Counted from the stretch's first letter, positions 46,986-56,752 are shown. The stretch: DNA of 64,000 nucleotides from Rutpela maculata (GCA_936432065.2 OW386293.2:19976234-20040233); one strand, 5' to 3'. Notes: a model not told the origin generated them from the sequence alone. Numbers and translations: made by a program.

Positions 46986-49900
46986 TCAATCAATCAACGT
47001 GTCGATTGCAAAACGTACTTTTTTAATCGGGGTAGGCAAAGTGTCACATCTGTCAACTAATACAAAAGCCGGTTTAACCCTATCAATATTGACAGTTATG
47101 ACTTTGGCTCCTTTCTTAAAGGTAAATAACTTATCTGAACGAGATAAAACTTTAAACGGTCCTTCATATAAAGGAGTAAATGAACGTTTTAAACGTTCAA
47201 TGCGAACGAAAATAAAATCGCAAGAGGCAAGATCTGAACTAACAAAAGTTTTGTAATTGCCATGCGAAGTTGGAGGAACAAATTTTAAATTATTAAAATA
47301 AATGCGTAATTTGTCAATGAAATAAGGAATATCTGGGGAATTATACGATTCAACGAAAAATTCGCCAGGTAAACGAAGGGTTTGACCATATATGAGTTCA
47401 GCAGGTGAACATTGCAGATCTTCCTTGGGAGTTGTCCTAAATGCTAATAAAATGATGGGTAATTCATCTGTCCAATGTGATGTATTGGCTCTAGCTAACA
47501 AGGAAGTTTTAAGTGAGCGATGAAATCTTTCAATTAAAGAGTTGCCTTCTGGGTGATATGGAGTTGTACGTATTCTATGAAAACCTAAAAACTTTGCAAA
47601 TTCATTAAATAATCTTGACTCGAATTGTACTCCTTGATCAGTCGTTACTGACAAGGGAACACCGAATCGACAAACAAAGTTTTGAAATAAAGTACGCGCA
47701 ACTGTTTCTGCTGTGATATCGCGAAGAGGGTACGCTTCCGGCCACCTAGTGAATCGTTCAATCACCGTAAGAATGTAAGAGTTACCTTTGGATGGAGGTA
47801 ATGGTCCTACCAAATCTATGTGGATGTGGTCGAATCTGATTTTCGGAATGGTGAAGTTCCCGAGAGCACTTCGCGTATGTCGACTGACTTTGACAGCTTG
47901 ACAGTTAATGCACGATTTTGACCATAAATTGCAATCTGTGTTCATTTTCGGCCAAAAATAGTTATTTGAAATCAACAGTCTAGTGGCTTTAATACCAGGA
48001 TGAGATAAGTTGTGAAAAATATCGAATATCGTTCGTCTGTAAACAAGTGGAACAAAAGGTCTGACTTTTGCACGAGAAACATCACACCAAATAAAATCAT
48101 TTGAATCTGGAATTTGTATCTTTTTTAAAATGAAATTGGTTTTAGTTAGTGATGATTTATCTGACAATAAATAGTTGAGATTTGAATCTTTCTCCTGAGC
48201 TTCACTAAGCAACTTTAGGTCAAAGTTAACATTAAGGAAGGGAGAATTTTTAAGTTGAAGTGGTAAAATATCTTGTTTTAAGGAAGAAGTGTCGTAAATA
48301 CGTGACAAGCTGTCAGCTATTACATTATGTTTTCCTTTAACATGTTGTATTTTACAAGAAAATTGAGCTATGTATTCTAAATGACGTATTTGACGAGGAG
48401 ATCTTTCTGCTTTTGTGAATAAAGCGTTGATTAAAGGTTTGTGATCTGTAAAACAATTAAACTTGCGACCTTCAAGTATAAACTTAAAATGTTTAATTGC
48501 AGTATATAATGCTAAAAGTTCTTTGTCAAAAATCGAATAATTGGTTTGTGCTGTGGTTAATTTACGGGAAAAGAATGCTAAAGGAGCAAGAAATCTCTTA
48601 TTATCTTTTTGCTCTAAAACTGCACCCATGGCAAGGTTAGAACAATCTACTGAGAGAGATAAGATAGTATCGTCATTATTGCAAGGATGAGCTAAAACTA
48701 CTGCATTACTTATTGCGTCTTTGGCTTTCGAAAATCCGTCTAAACATTGATCAGGCCAACTATTTATCTTTGTAATTTTATCATGAGATAAACTGTTACA
48801 AAGAGAATATAGGGGAAGTAATATTTCAGCAAAATGAGGTATGAAACGATGATAAAAATTCACCATACCTATGAAACGTTGTAGTTGTTTGAGAGTTGTC
48901 GGTAAAGGGAAATTATTAATGACTTCGACTCTCTCAGTTGATGGTAAAATACCTGATGAAGAGATGTGATGACCTAAAAAGGTTAAATTGTCAACTCCCA
49001 AGATACATTTAGATGGTTTAATGTTAATTCCGTATGTGTCTAATCTCTTGAAAACCTTTTCCAAATGTTCCAAATGTTGTACATCTGATTGACTTGCGAT
49101 TAATATATCATCCAAATAGACGAAAACGAAAGGTAAATTGACAAGTACTTCATTCATAAAACGTTGGAAAGTTTGACCGGCATTGCGTAGACCAAAAGGC
49201 ATGCGGGAAAATTCAAACAGTCCGAATGGAGTTGTTATAGCTGTCTTATAAGCGTCATTTTCAGCGACAGGTATCTGATGGTACGCTCGCACTAAATCAA
49301 ACTTGGAGAAAATAGTGCAGCCGTGCAACTGAGAGCTAAAGTCGTGGATATGAGGTAATGGATATCTGTCTGGAATGGTAATCGTATTTAGTTGTCGATA
49401 ATCTCCACAAGGTCTCCAGTCATTCTCTTTTTTCGCCACTAGATGGAGTGGAGAGGAAACTTGAGAAGATGATGGTTTGCAGATACCTAATTCTACCATG
49501 TTATTAAATTCTGTTTGAGCTATTTTAAATTTAAGATTGTCTAATCTACGAGGTCGTGAAAAAGGTAAATGACCTTCAGTAACTATATGATGTACAATAG
49601 AATGTTTAATAGGTAAATTGTAATCTGGGGAACTAATTAAATTAGGAAATTGTAAAAGTAATTTGTTATATTTATCTGTCAAAGGAAATAATTTAAGTGA
49701 ATCTAATCTACAATTGTCTAAAGGACTATTTTTAATAAAACAATTAACTGACAAATTAGTCTTGTTATCAATTATTCGAGCTCCTTTAAGATCGACAACT
49801 AAACCAAAATGAGACAAGAAATCTGCTCCGACTATCGGTATGTCAACGTCTGCTATATTGAAAACGAAAGGAAATAATCTACGTAAGTTTAGATTGACTT

Positions 49901-50108
49901 TTAACAATTTCTTACCGTATGTAAAAATGGTTGAACCGTTAGCCGCGGTTAATATCGTATCGAAATTCTTTTTTAAATCTGTGAAAGCATTGCGTGGCAC
50001 CACAGATAAATCGGCACCAGTGTCGATTAGGAAGTTCAAGTTGTTAGATCTATCGTAAATAAAAAGTCGACGACGTTTGCTGTTAGAAATGTCAAAATCA
50101 GACGTCAT
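46986..50108 (-). CDS. pol: Gypsy Pol polyprotein, 1,040 residues
   Basis: The domains run in order. Aspartic protease: active site LIDTGA at residues 27-32. Reverse transcriptase: from about 180 to 380, with FDLVRAYHQIPV at 270-281, the MPFGLRNA block at 303-310 and catalytic YLDD at 331-334. RNase H: acidic residues D488, E530, D555 and D599. Integrase: zinc-binding H699, H703, C733 and C736; catalytic D765, D824 and E860, with the canonical 35 residues between the last two. A GPF module (YEGPFKVL, 981-988) follows, and no chromodomain. All catalytic residues are present, so the copy could be active. The ATG at 50108 is the first Met, seven codons after the gag stop and in the same frame; Pol may instead be made as a Gag-Pol readthrough product, in which case this ATG is not used. 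Confidence 0.95.
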   Translation of the reverse strand: MTSDFDISNSKRRRLFIYDRSNNLNFLIDTGADLSVVPRNAFTDLKKNFDTILTAANGSTIFTYGKKLLKVNLNLRRLFPFVFNIADVDIPIVGADFLSHFGLVVDLKGARIIDNKTNLSVNCFIKNSPLDNCRLDSLKLFPLTDKYNKLLLQFPNLISSPDYNLPIKHSIVHHIVTEGHLPFSRPRRLDNLKFKIAQTEFNNMVELGICKPSSSQVSSPLHLVAKKENDWRPCGDYRQLNTITIPDRYPLPHIHDFSSQLHGCTIFSKFDLVRAYHQIPVAENDAYKTAITTPFGLFEFSRMPFGLRNAGQTFQRFMNEVLVNLPFVFVYLDDILIASQSDVQHLEHLEKVFKRLDTYGINIKPSKCILGVDNLTFLGHHISSSGILPSTERVEVINNFPLPTTLKQLQRFIGMVNFYHRFIPHFAEILLPLYSLCNSLSHDKITKINSWPDQCLDGFSKAKDAISNAVVLAHPCNNDDTILSLSVDCSNLAMGAVLEQKDNKRFLAPLAFFSRKLTTAQTNYSIFDKELLALYTAIKHFKFILEGRKFNCFTDHKPLINALFTKAERSPRQIRHLEYIAQFSCKIQHVKGKHNVIADSLSRIYDTSSLKQDILPLQLKNSPFLNVNFDLKLLSEAQEKDSNLNYLLSDKSSLTKTNFILKKIQIPDSNDFIWCDVSRAKVRPFVPLVYRRTIFDIFHNLSHPGIKATRLLISNNYFWPKMNTDCNLWSKSCINCQAVKVSRHTRSALGNFTIPKIRFDHIHIDLVGPLPPSKGNSYILTVIERFTRWPEAYPLRDITAETVARTLFQNFVCRFGVPLSVTTDQGVQFESRLFNEFAKFLGFHRIRTTPYHPEGNSLIERFHRSLKTSLLARANTSHWTDELPIILLAFRTTPKEDLQCSPAELIYGQTLRLPGEFFVESYNSPDIPYFIDKLRIYFNNLKFVPPTSHGNYKTFVSSDLASCDFIFVRIERLKRSFTPLYEGPFKVLSRSDKLFTFKKGAKVITVNIDRVKPAFVLVDRCDTLPTPIKKVRFAIDTLID

Positions 50109-50126
50109 AGAATTATCAAACTTCAG

Positions 50127-51074
50127 TCATCTTTGAGAATTATCAGATTTTTGACAATTCTTACTGAATTTGCACCATTCACCTCCACAACGATAGGCAT
50201 TGGTACCATAAAGTTGATGGTAGTAACAAATAGTATTGTCTGTACGATCAAATTTATTGGAAACATTATTACGGCTGGGTGAACGATTGCGATTAGTGGT
50301 ACGAGTTTGTGAATTGCTTCTACTTTTGCAATTGTTGCAGCATGAAGTAGAAGGTTGAGGCTCGAAGAATTGATTGGAAAGTCTGGATTCTAAAGAGTTT
50401 AATCGAGAATTAAAAATTTCTTGTTTTTGTAATACTTGATTAATTGAATCATGAAAAGTGATTGAAAAATTTTTGATAGTAGTAGTTAAATCTGATAACG
50501 GGGTTGACTCAGAGTCAAGAGGATTTTTGGAGTACGATGCAACCATTGAATTTTGACAGGACTCCCAGATCTGATCTGCAATATCTAGAATCTCTTTTGT
50601 GTCTGTTTTCCCTGAAGCTGTAATGGCAATATATACTGTTTGAGGTAAACGTCTTTTCCATAGCTTTATCAATAAATCTTGACTAACCATGCTGAATCCT
50701 CCAACCATATTCAGCATGGATCTATAGAAATCTGAAGGTTTCAGATCGCCCATTTGGGAACCTGATAACAGATCATTCAGACGTTTTTCCTCACTCGATG
50801 ATAAACGTGAAATTAAAACTTTCTTTAAATTTATATAGAGATCCGTTTCCGGGGGATTAGATATTATATCGTATATATTATCTATCACATCTAATGGCAA
50901 ATTAGCTATAACCTGATCATACTTTTTCTTATCATTGACAATTTTTGCAACAGAAAACTGTGATTCAATCTGGGTAAACCAAATTTCTGGTTTTGATTTC
51001 CAGAATGGGGGTAATTTGACAGAGGTGACATAATGGGTTTGAGGAAAATCCTCGTCTGAAGGTTGTCTTTGCAT
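50127..51074 (-). CDS. gag: Gypsy Gag, 315 residues
   Basis: The first ATG after the leader is at 51074. The N-terminal half contains the WFTQIESQF motif, a hallmark of insect Gypsy Gag proteins, and the WKRRLP segment in the middle. A Ser/Arg/Asn-rich basic stretch (about residues 245-275) precedes a zinc-binding-like end with C-x2-H, then C-x4-C (ICYYHQLYGTNAYRC, GGEWC), instead of a retroviral CCHC knuckle. It would form the capsid that packages the element RNA. The frame ends in UGA at 50127-50129, followed by C and in frame with pol after six codons. Confidence 0.9.
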   Translation of the reverse strand: MQRQPSDEDFPQTHYVTSVKLPPFWKSKPEIWFTQIESQFSVAKIVNDKKKYDQVIANLPLDVIDNIYDIISNPPETDLYINLKKVLISRLSSSEEKRLNDLLSGSQMGDLKPSDFYRSMLNMVGGFSMVSQDLLIKLWKRRLPQTVYIAITASGKTDTKEILDIADQIWESCQNSMVASYSKNPLDSESTPLSDLTTTIKNFSITFHDSINQVLQKQEIFNSRLNSLESRLSNQFFEPQPSTSCCNNCKSRSNSQTRTTNRNRSPSRNNVSNKFDRTDNTICYYHQLYGTNAYRCGGEWCKFSKNCQKSDNSQR

Positions 51075-51328
51075 AACTAATCGATTGTGATTGATTGATT
51101 GATTTACTACTCTCTTAGATAAAAAAGGAAATGTACTTTAACTCACTCACCGACAGATGACAGTACTTGTAATGTACAACTTCAGTTGATTGAATTAGGA
51201 AATGACCATAAATTATAGGAACATCTATTCAAATTTGGAACCTCTATTCAAAATTAATCGGGAAAATTCTTCTCTTCATAAAATGGTCAATTTATAACGG
51301 TAGTTGATATATTGAATCTCTTCTTGTA

Positions 51329-51448
51329 TATATTTATCACGTTGGACATAAAATTTTCACTTCTGGCATATATTTATGACGTTGGACATAAAATTTTCAC
51401 GTCTGGCATATATTTATCACGTTGGACATAAAATGATCACGTCGGGGT
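51329..51448 (-). repeat. Three 40-bp tandem units overlapping the primer site
   Basis: Units at 51329-51368, 51369-51408 and 51409-51448 share ATTTATCACGTTGGACATAA and a CACGTCTGG-like end. The third unit carries the real primer site in place of the last part. Units 1 and 2 look like degenerate copies of the primer-site region. Confidence 0.85.
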
Positions 51449-51453
51449 CACCA
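51436..51453 (-). promoter_or_regulatory. Primer binding site, tRNA-Trp
   Basis: The minus strand reads TGGTGACCCCGACGTGAT, starting 4 bases after the 5' LTR. It is complementary over 18 of 18 bases to the 3' end (with CCA) of the conserved eukaryotic tRNA-Trp(CCA) as I know it. This is the same primer tRNA used by avian sarcoma-leukosis viruses. Confidence 0.9.
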
Positions 51454-51457
51454 AATT

Positions 51458-51727
51458 TATAGCGTTATCGCTATAAATAAAATTAAAATGGAAGTAAATA
51501 TACTTATATTGTTTTTAATACATGTTCATGTTTTATGTGATATTAGTATTTTTAAGTATATTGATATTATTATATTTATATCGAATGTTTTTATTTTTCT
51601 TAGCGACTCCATGGAAACTTCTCCATTATGGATCGAGTTTTCCTTTTTGTTTCTTAGCGACTCCATGGAAACTTCTCGCTTTTGGAACTTCTTGATTTCC
51701 AGTGAGTGAGTCGCTATAGTCGCTATA
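51458..51727 (-). repeat. 5' LTR, 270 bp
   Basis: Identical base for base to 46688-46957. The right target duplication TGCTA follows at 51728-51732. Confidence 0.95.
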
Positions 51728-51732
51728 TGCTA

Positions 51733-52520
51733 TTTATAAGACAGCCTACTAAATTAAGCCCTGAATTCCAAATGTTTTAGATTTTGGATGGTACCTAAAG
51801 GAGGAAATCTTATTTCCAAAGATAATTTCAAAAAGCCCAAAACCCAATTTTATTGATTTTGTAAATGTAAATTATATAACTGTACTACAAGCTGCAAGTG
51901 TAGCAAAGCAAACATGCAATGTAACATAGTTGTTTATGCGAAGGAAAATGTAATCTTTAGTACCCACTTGCTGTTATAATTAATGAAAATATATTTTTTA
52001 ATGTGTATGTTTCGAGATTATCTACATAATTTTATAACATTTAATTGCAAATAGAAACTAATTAATCCGTAGACTCACTTGATCGCTTAAACGACACCAC
52101 AGATGGGCGACGTTAACAGAAGTTGCTTTAAATTAATGCGGACGAGTTGCGCGGCCGCATTCAACAGCGTCATCTTGTTATATGAGCCGAATTTCAAAAA
52201 AATCTCTTTATAAAAAAGTTTGTTTACAGTATATGGAACATTTTTCTCGTTTATACTATAACTCTCTCTTTAAAAATAAAAAAGTTACCTCGATCGGGTA
52301 TTTTTCAATGCAAATTTTAAAAAACCGCGACAATAGAGGGTAATTATATTTTTTTAGGCACTATATTATTAGTTACACTATATTCTTTACCGTCAGCCTG
52401 TCCAAGAATATTGGAGGGATAATGTGTAAAATATTGGTCTAAATCGAAATTAAAATAAAAAAGATATGATGTGTTATGTGCAAAACAAAAATGAACACAT
52501 AATTTTAAAATTTTTCAAAA
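51733..52520. other. Interior of element D, no intact gene
   Basis: This is the continuation of element D beyond the Gypsy insertion. It is AT-rich, with short coding-like scraps but no frame I can assign. The last 120 bp (from about 52520) are the right arm of D. Confidence 0.35.
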
Positions 52521-52877
52521 AATTTGCGAATTGACCGATTTGGCAATCTCAAATTAACGGGCGAACTCAAAAATCAAATCCAGAAGGTCATTTTACATAA
52601 TATCATCTGTTTTTTAGGTGGGTGTTCGCGAGTTGTATAGACTACTTTTAAAATGCTTCCTACAGATTGGCTGCTCTCCGACTAAGGTCAAAACCTCTAG
52701 TTACTGTACTAAATGTGTAAATAAAACAATTTTATATTTTCACTTGCATCTTCTTTGTTATCATATATTGGGTACCCGCAAGTAAATGTACGCCCCCCAA
52801 GTTTTTCATTGTTTTTGAATTTAAAAATTTCTATTTCGGTACACATAAATTAGACAAAAGTGAGCTACTTTTAGACT

Positions 52878-52934
52878 AACAGAATCGAGAGTATCACTTC
52901 CGGTTCAACCGGAAGTCATACTCTCGATTCTGTT
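52878..52934. repeat. 57-bp near-perfect palindrome at the start of R3 copy 2
   Basis: Arms of 28 bases beginning AACAGAATCGAGAGTAT and ending at ACTTCCGGTT pair around a single central C with one mismatch. Copy 3 starts with a similar shorter palindrome (ACTTTCCGG/CCGGAAAGT, 59621-59643). Confidence 0.9.
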
Positions 52935-53295
52935 ATCTGTCATCAGCTTTTTTTCTTAAATTCAATGACTGTATTTTTTATGGTATCTTATTAAACGTAA
53001 AATTCAAAGTACTCCCGGCATCTAGAGTATCTATAAGTGATGTGAAACAAACTCAATTAGAAACATACTCTTTGCCAATTTACTCAACTTTTTATATAAT
53101 TGTTAAGTACACATTCTATAGGATGAGTATCCTATAAAATGTGCACGCAGTTTTCTTGTACATAATGTTAGTTTTCGGAGATCCTAAATTTTCTGATACC
53201 AACTTTGTTGTGAAAAAAAATATATGAACAAAAATTGAAAAAAAAAAACATTCAACCTGACTGGGATACGAACACATGATCTTTGGATTGCAAGG

Positions 53296-53845
53296 CTCAA
53301 GCTCAATCTCAACAGATATTTATTAAAATTAAATATTTACAAATATGCACCTAGCCAGTACCTGGTCCGGACATAACATTAACACTTTACTAGAACAGGA
53401 CATATAAAAATATTCAAAATAACTTTTAAAATTGTTCGTGGCACACACGCACACTATACAATTTTGATGCTAGCTTGCACGGAAAAACAAAACTCAACGA
53501 GAAAACCCGTTCGAAGCAATTCCGCCCTGGTGGTCATCCTGCCGCCAGGAAAATATCGTGGAAAATAAAAATATGTCCGAAATATTATAAATATATAAAA
53601 AGGATAGAAAGATTCCGCCCTGGTGGTCATCCTGCCGCCAGGAAAATATCGTGGAAAATAAAAATATGTCCGAAATATTATAAATATATAAAAAGGATAG
53701 AAAGAACAAATCGAGTATATAAAGAGAATACAAAGGTTAGGTTATAGGTTTGGGTAAAGATTAAAGGAGGGGAAATAAGAAGTTGTCGTATAGGAAAGTA
53801 TGGCTAAGGTAGAGGTTGCCAGAAAGTATGATTACAAGGCAAAAC
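53296..53845. mobile_element. Unclassified insert in R3 copy 2, with an exact 93-bp tandem duplication
   Basis: The insert separates the two halves of the R3 tRNA-like module. It has two identical 93-bp copies (53520-53612 and 53613-53705), each beginning TTCCGCCCTGGTGGTCATCC. On the minus strand it contains AATAAA-like sequence near its end (ATTTTAATAAATATCTG), so it may be a retroposed fragment. No family recognised. Confidence 0.5.
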
Positions 53846-54385
53846 ATTAGCATGGGCCATCACACATGACTATAAAAATTGAATGTGTGTAGTATAACTT
53901 GTCGAGAATCATATTTCAACTCATTAGATATATTATTATAAAATATATATCAGTAAAATTTATTTATAAAAAAAAATATTATATAGAAAACATTTCGCAA
54001 GATTTCTATTTAAGTACAAGCGACAAAAATTAATTTAATTTTTTTTAAATTAAATGATTAATAACTTTCTTATTTACTGATTGATTTTCTTAAAAAATAA
54101 TAGGGTTCTTCTTCTAACTAACACTAACATACTTTCCAAGTTTCAATACAATCGGACTTTTCCTTCTTAAGTTATCGTGCTTACAAGGAACGTGACGAAC
54201 GGACAGACGGACATTTTGAAAGTTGTTCAGAATTCGTTCACAAATACCTTCCATCCCACACTCCTTTACCATGCTCCATGTGGCTCTCGCTGCTGGCAGC
54301 AAGCGTGACCTTAGTCAAGCGTGGACGTAGCAGACCCAGCTGTATAACTCTAGGAGTGGCAGTAATGCCTACCGCACGCTAGTAA

Positions 54386-54417
54386 ATCAATCAAATCAAT
54401 CAATCAATCAATCAAAA
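54386..54417. repeat. (AATC)n microsatellite
   Basis: About seven near-perfect AATC repeats. Confidence 0.85.
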
Positions 54418-54586
54418 AATAAAAAATAAAATTTTGATTTTAATTATTGTCGTTATTTAGCCCTTAATATATTGCATTGTGAAAAACTTCACTTGAAAAT
54501 TTTTAAGAAAGCGTTATGACCATACTTGAGTAATGCATTTGGTCATTACGGGTTTAATTTATATTGAATTCGTTTTAGTATTTTTA

Positions 54587-56723
54587 ATAATTGAAGAGCT
54601 AAGTGGATAAAGGTGTTATGTCACAAAAACACGTTATTGAGTAATTTAACTCGAAAGTTTTTAGGCGAGAACTTTTTTGTTATAACGACTATATAGCTTG
54701 CATTTTGCGGTGATATTGACATTTGATGTACTTTTTAGAGACAAATAACTAAAGTTGTCAGTTGTCATTATTTTCGACAATTTAAAAAAATTAATGTACA
54801 TAACACCTTTATCCGTTCATAAGTTTCTCTGAAATGAATAAGGAATTAGTGAATAAAAGTAAGAAATTAAACATATTTTATTATTATTAAAACATTGTAC
54901 AATTTTTAGGTAGTCGGACAGTTCTACGTTTTGAGCCACAGTTTGGTCATTTCCAAGTATGTTGTGATAATACGGCCTTACCATTCATTTATGAATGGTA
55001 ATTCTTCTTTAAGATTGGCCAGTTTTCTTACACTTAGGCTGTCCTTGTTTTCATTAAACACCGTTAGAGCAATACATTCGGAATTTATTTTATGCATATT
55101 CCTTTTCTTTAAAATATCGACTTTGTAAAATGGAGTCATTTCATCTAGTGATGTAATAGTAGCGCCCATAGGTGCCATTTTATACCGTCGTGAAAATAAA
55201 CCTTTTCATTGTTCAAGTTTTTCTTCCTGTTGTACAAATTGAGTTTTGAGGCAATTCCATCAATATCCTTGAAATGATTCTTCATATCTATGACAACGGC
55301 ATCTTTGGGAGTTCTTAAAATTTCTCTATACTGGTCTGGAACGTAGATGTTTTGATGTTTCCTTAAAATTTTCTCGACTCTGCCAAAGTCTCTGTCTGAA
55401 TCTAAATATGAATGTCCCACCTCCGAAAATTTATGGTCGATAACTTTAAATTCTCTCTTTAAAGTCAACAACTGGTAAAGTGTAATTATATTGAAGTTTT
55501 TATTTTGTCCACCACAAGAGTCGGGCCCGTATTATAATGTGATCGATCTATTCTTGGAAATATTCATTGTAAACTTGTGAAAAGGTATGTAAGCACCTAG
55601 CAATTTCTAGGCTTTCACGGCTGGCCATATCTTCAGTCCATGTGAAAAAGAACGTTTTTTTTTCAGTATTCCTCAATGTATGTATGCCAAGGTTGTAAAA
55701 CCACATTTGACGAAGGTAAAATGCTTTCGATGTACTTATAATTTTGGCAGCGGCATGGTTTGCTGAAGATCTAAAGTAAGAAAGCAAATCGTTCTATGTA
55801 CTGTAACTTTTGCTCCGTCACGCTTTTGTTGTTCGAAAGCTAGTTTGTAATTTTCTCCGTATTCTTTAGTATTATTTATTTTATTTTTTTTTATTTTTTT
55901 TAACCCAATAGATGTAAGCATAGCGCACCCTGTAATTCTTAAACGATAACCTTATGACCTTTGACTTGATTGGCGAAATTATCATACTTATTATTTTTTC
56001 CGCAAGAATTTCGGAATTCGCGAGATTTGCCTTAAACAATTTAATGCTCTTTCAAAATATTGGGTGGGCAGAAGCCTTACCAGATATCAGTTTTGCTCTT
56101 GTCACAAAAATTTCTACGGCCCAGCCCTCGTCTACTTGCCAGCATAAAAATATTTGTACAAAAATCAACACCGCAAAGCGTCACTTTCCAGTATTTCTGA
56201 TTTACAGACTAATTTGCTAGAATACTTTGGTAAATTCGTATTTTATTATTGCATTTTATATTGATAATGTTTTGTTTTTAAAACATTATTAAAACTTGCC
56301 TGGGAAGAAATTGCCACTATGTGACTGATTTCTGCTGAATTGCCAAAAGGTATAAATGTGTTTACAGCAATTAGATATTCAAGTACCATCTCGACTCTTG
56401 TACCATCTCATACCATTTCGAAATTGAACGAAATGAATATATGGATTAAAACACCATAAGAACTATTTCCAAATATCAGCCAATTTATAAACATCTTACA
56501 TGATTCATGAAATCATTTATTCATTGCCATTTGTAATATCAGTTTACTACAACTGGCCATTTTCACTATAATAGTAAGAAACACTTAACACAACTTGTCA
56601 TTACTGTCAATATAACATAACTTTAAAAGCAAAGTGTTTTGGATTAAAACAATTTAATATCGCACAGTAATGGATAAAGGTGGTATGTGATCATGACGTT
56701 TATCCACTTAGCTGTTCAATTAT
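54587..56723 (-). mobile_element. TIR element G, 2.1 kb, with a decayed minus-strand gene
   Basis: ATAATTGAAGAGCTAAGTGG at 54587 is matched, with one mismatch in 20, by the complement of the sequence ending at 56723. GGATAAAGGTGTTATGT-type words recur inverted at 54604, 54797-54814 and 56673-56705, so subterminal repeats are present. The gene at 54978-55921 lies inside. The target duplication is not clear. A region of direct similarity (54533-54597 with 56772-56838) flanks both sides. Confidence 0.5.
54978..55921 (-). pseudogene. High-copy TE-associated protein (GQNKN family), decayed
   Basis: The minus-strand blocks are, in order, HRTICFLTLDLQQTMPLPKL (55736-55800), AFYLRQMWFYNLGIHTL, TWTEDMASRESLEIARCLHT, then PDSCGGQNKNFNIITLYQLL, FSEVGHSYLDSDRDFGRVEK, NIYVPDQYREIL and a C-terminal part ending LKEELPFINEW at 54978. 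At least three frameshifts and stops separate them (near 55735, 55548-55500 and 55178). The spacing of Asp-bearing blocks (LDLQQ, SD-x-CGGQNKN, SDRDFG) suggests an RNase H-like DDE transposase. Proteins of this pattern are repeated in many insect genomes, but I do not know an agreed superfamily name. The N-terminus is missing. Confidence 0.6.
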
Positions 56724-56752
56724 CAAAAAAAAATTATTTGAGAAAAAAATTT

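Larger units (their letters stand above)
46688..51727 (-). mobile_element. Complete Ty3/Gypsy LTR retrotransposon, 5,040 bp
   Basis: The order on the minus strand is 5' LTR, tRNA-Trp primer site, leader, gag, pol (protease, reverse transcriptase, RNase H, integrase), polypurine tract and 3' LTR, with a 5-bp TGCTA duplication outside. The LTRs show no differences over 270 bp, so insertion was recent. Integrase after RNase H places it in Ty3/Gypsy. Only 28 bp separate pol from the 3' LTR, so there is no envelope gene. The only interruption of the coding region is one UGA between gag and pol in the same frame. The LTR ends are TATAGCG...CGCTATA rather than TG...CA. Confidence 0.95.
45172..52641. 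mobile_element. Inverted-repeat element D, host of the Gypsy insertion
   Basis: TCTATACAACTCGCGAACAC at 45172 and its complement ending at 52641 are the outer recognisable ends of arms of about 130 bp. Both continue into CCACCTAAAAAA and a TTTGAGATTGCCAAA segment. Without the 5,045 bp of Gypsy plus duplication the element is about 2.4 kb. It sits in copy 2 of F2, but the junctions at 45137-45171 and 52642-52687 carry unmatched sequence, so the true ends are unsettled. A coding-like plus-strand scrap (46506-46687: LNPVYHAQCRRSYTRTA) with an H-x-x-C pair resembles N-terminal zinc-binding parts of TE proteins. Confidence 0.5.
40447..52706. mobile_element. Foldback family F2, copy 2, expanded to 12.3 kb by nested insertions
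   Basis: The left end CAGTATCTAGAGGC follows TA at 40445-40446. The right end, the complement of CAGTAACTAGAGGT, precedes TA at 52707-52708. The pieces 40447-41180, 41414-41909, 44706-45136 and about 52688-52706 align in order with copy 1 (21356-23139). Subtracting the three insertions leaves about 1.7 kb, close to copy 1. About 120 bp present at 21455-21575 of copy 1 is deleted near 40556. Confidence 0.75.
52878..54245 (-). repeat. R3 repeat, copy 2, interrupted
   Basis: Landmarks shared with copies 1 and 3 are TATATAATTGTTAAG, GCAGTTTTCTTGTA, GATACCAACTTTGTTGTGAA, a tRNA-like module (B-box-like TGTTCGTATCC on the minus strand near 53270), TTCGCAAGATTTCTATTTAA and GTTGTTCAGAATTCGTTCAC. The tRNA-like module is split by about 550 bp of unrelated sequence (53296-53845), after which GGGCCATCACACAT resumes the R3 text. 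The plus and minus frames in the insert are not genes. Confidence 0.65.

Noticed and set aside
46986..47256. Possible envelope or extra gene of the Gypsy element
   Set aside because: The plus-strand frame is antisense to pol, and only 28 bp remain between the pol stop and the 3' LTR.
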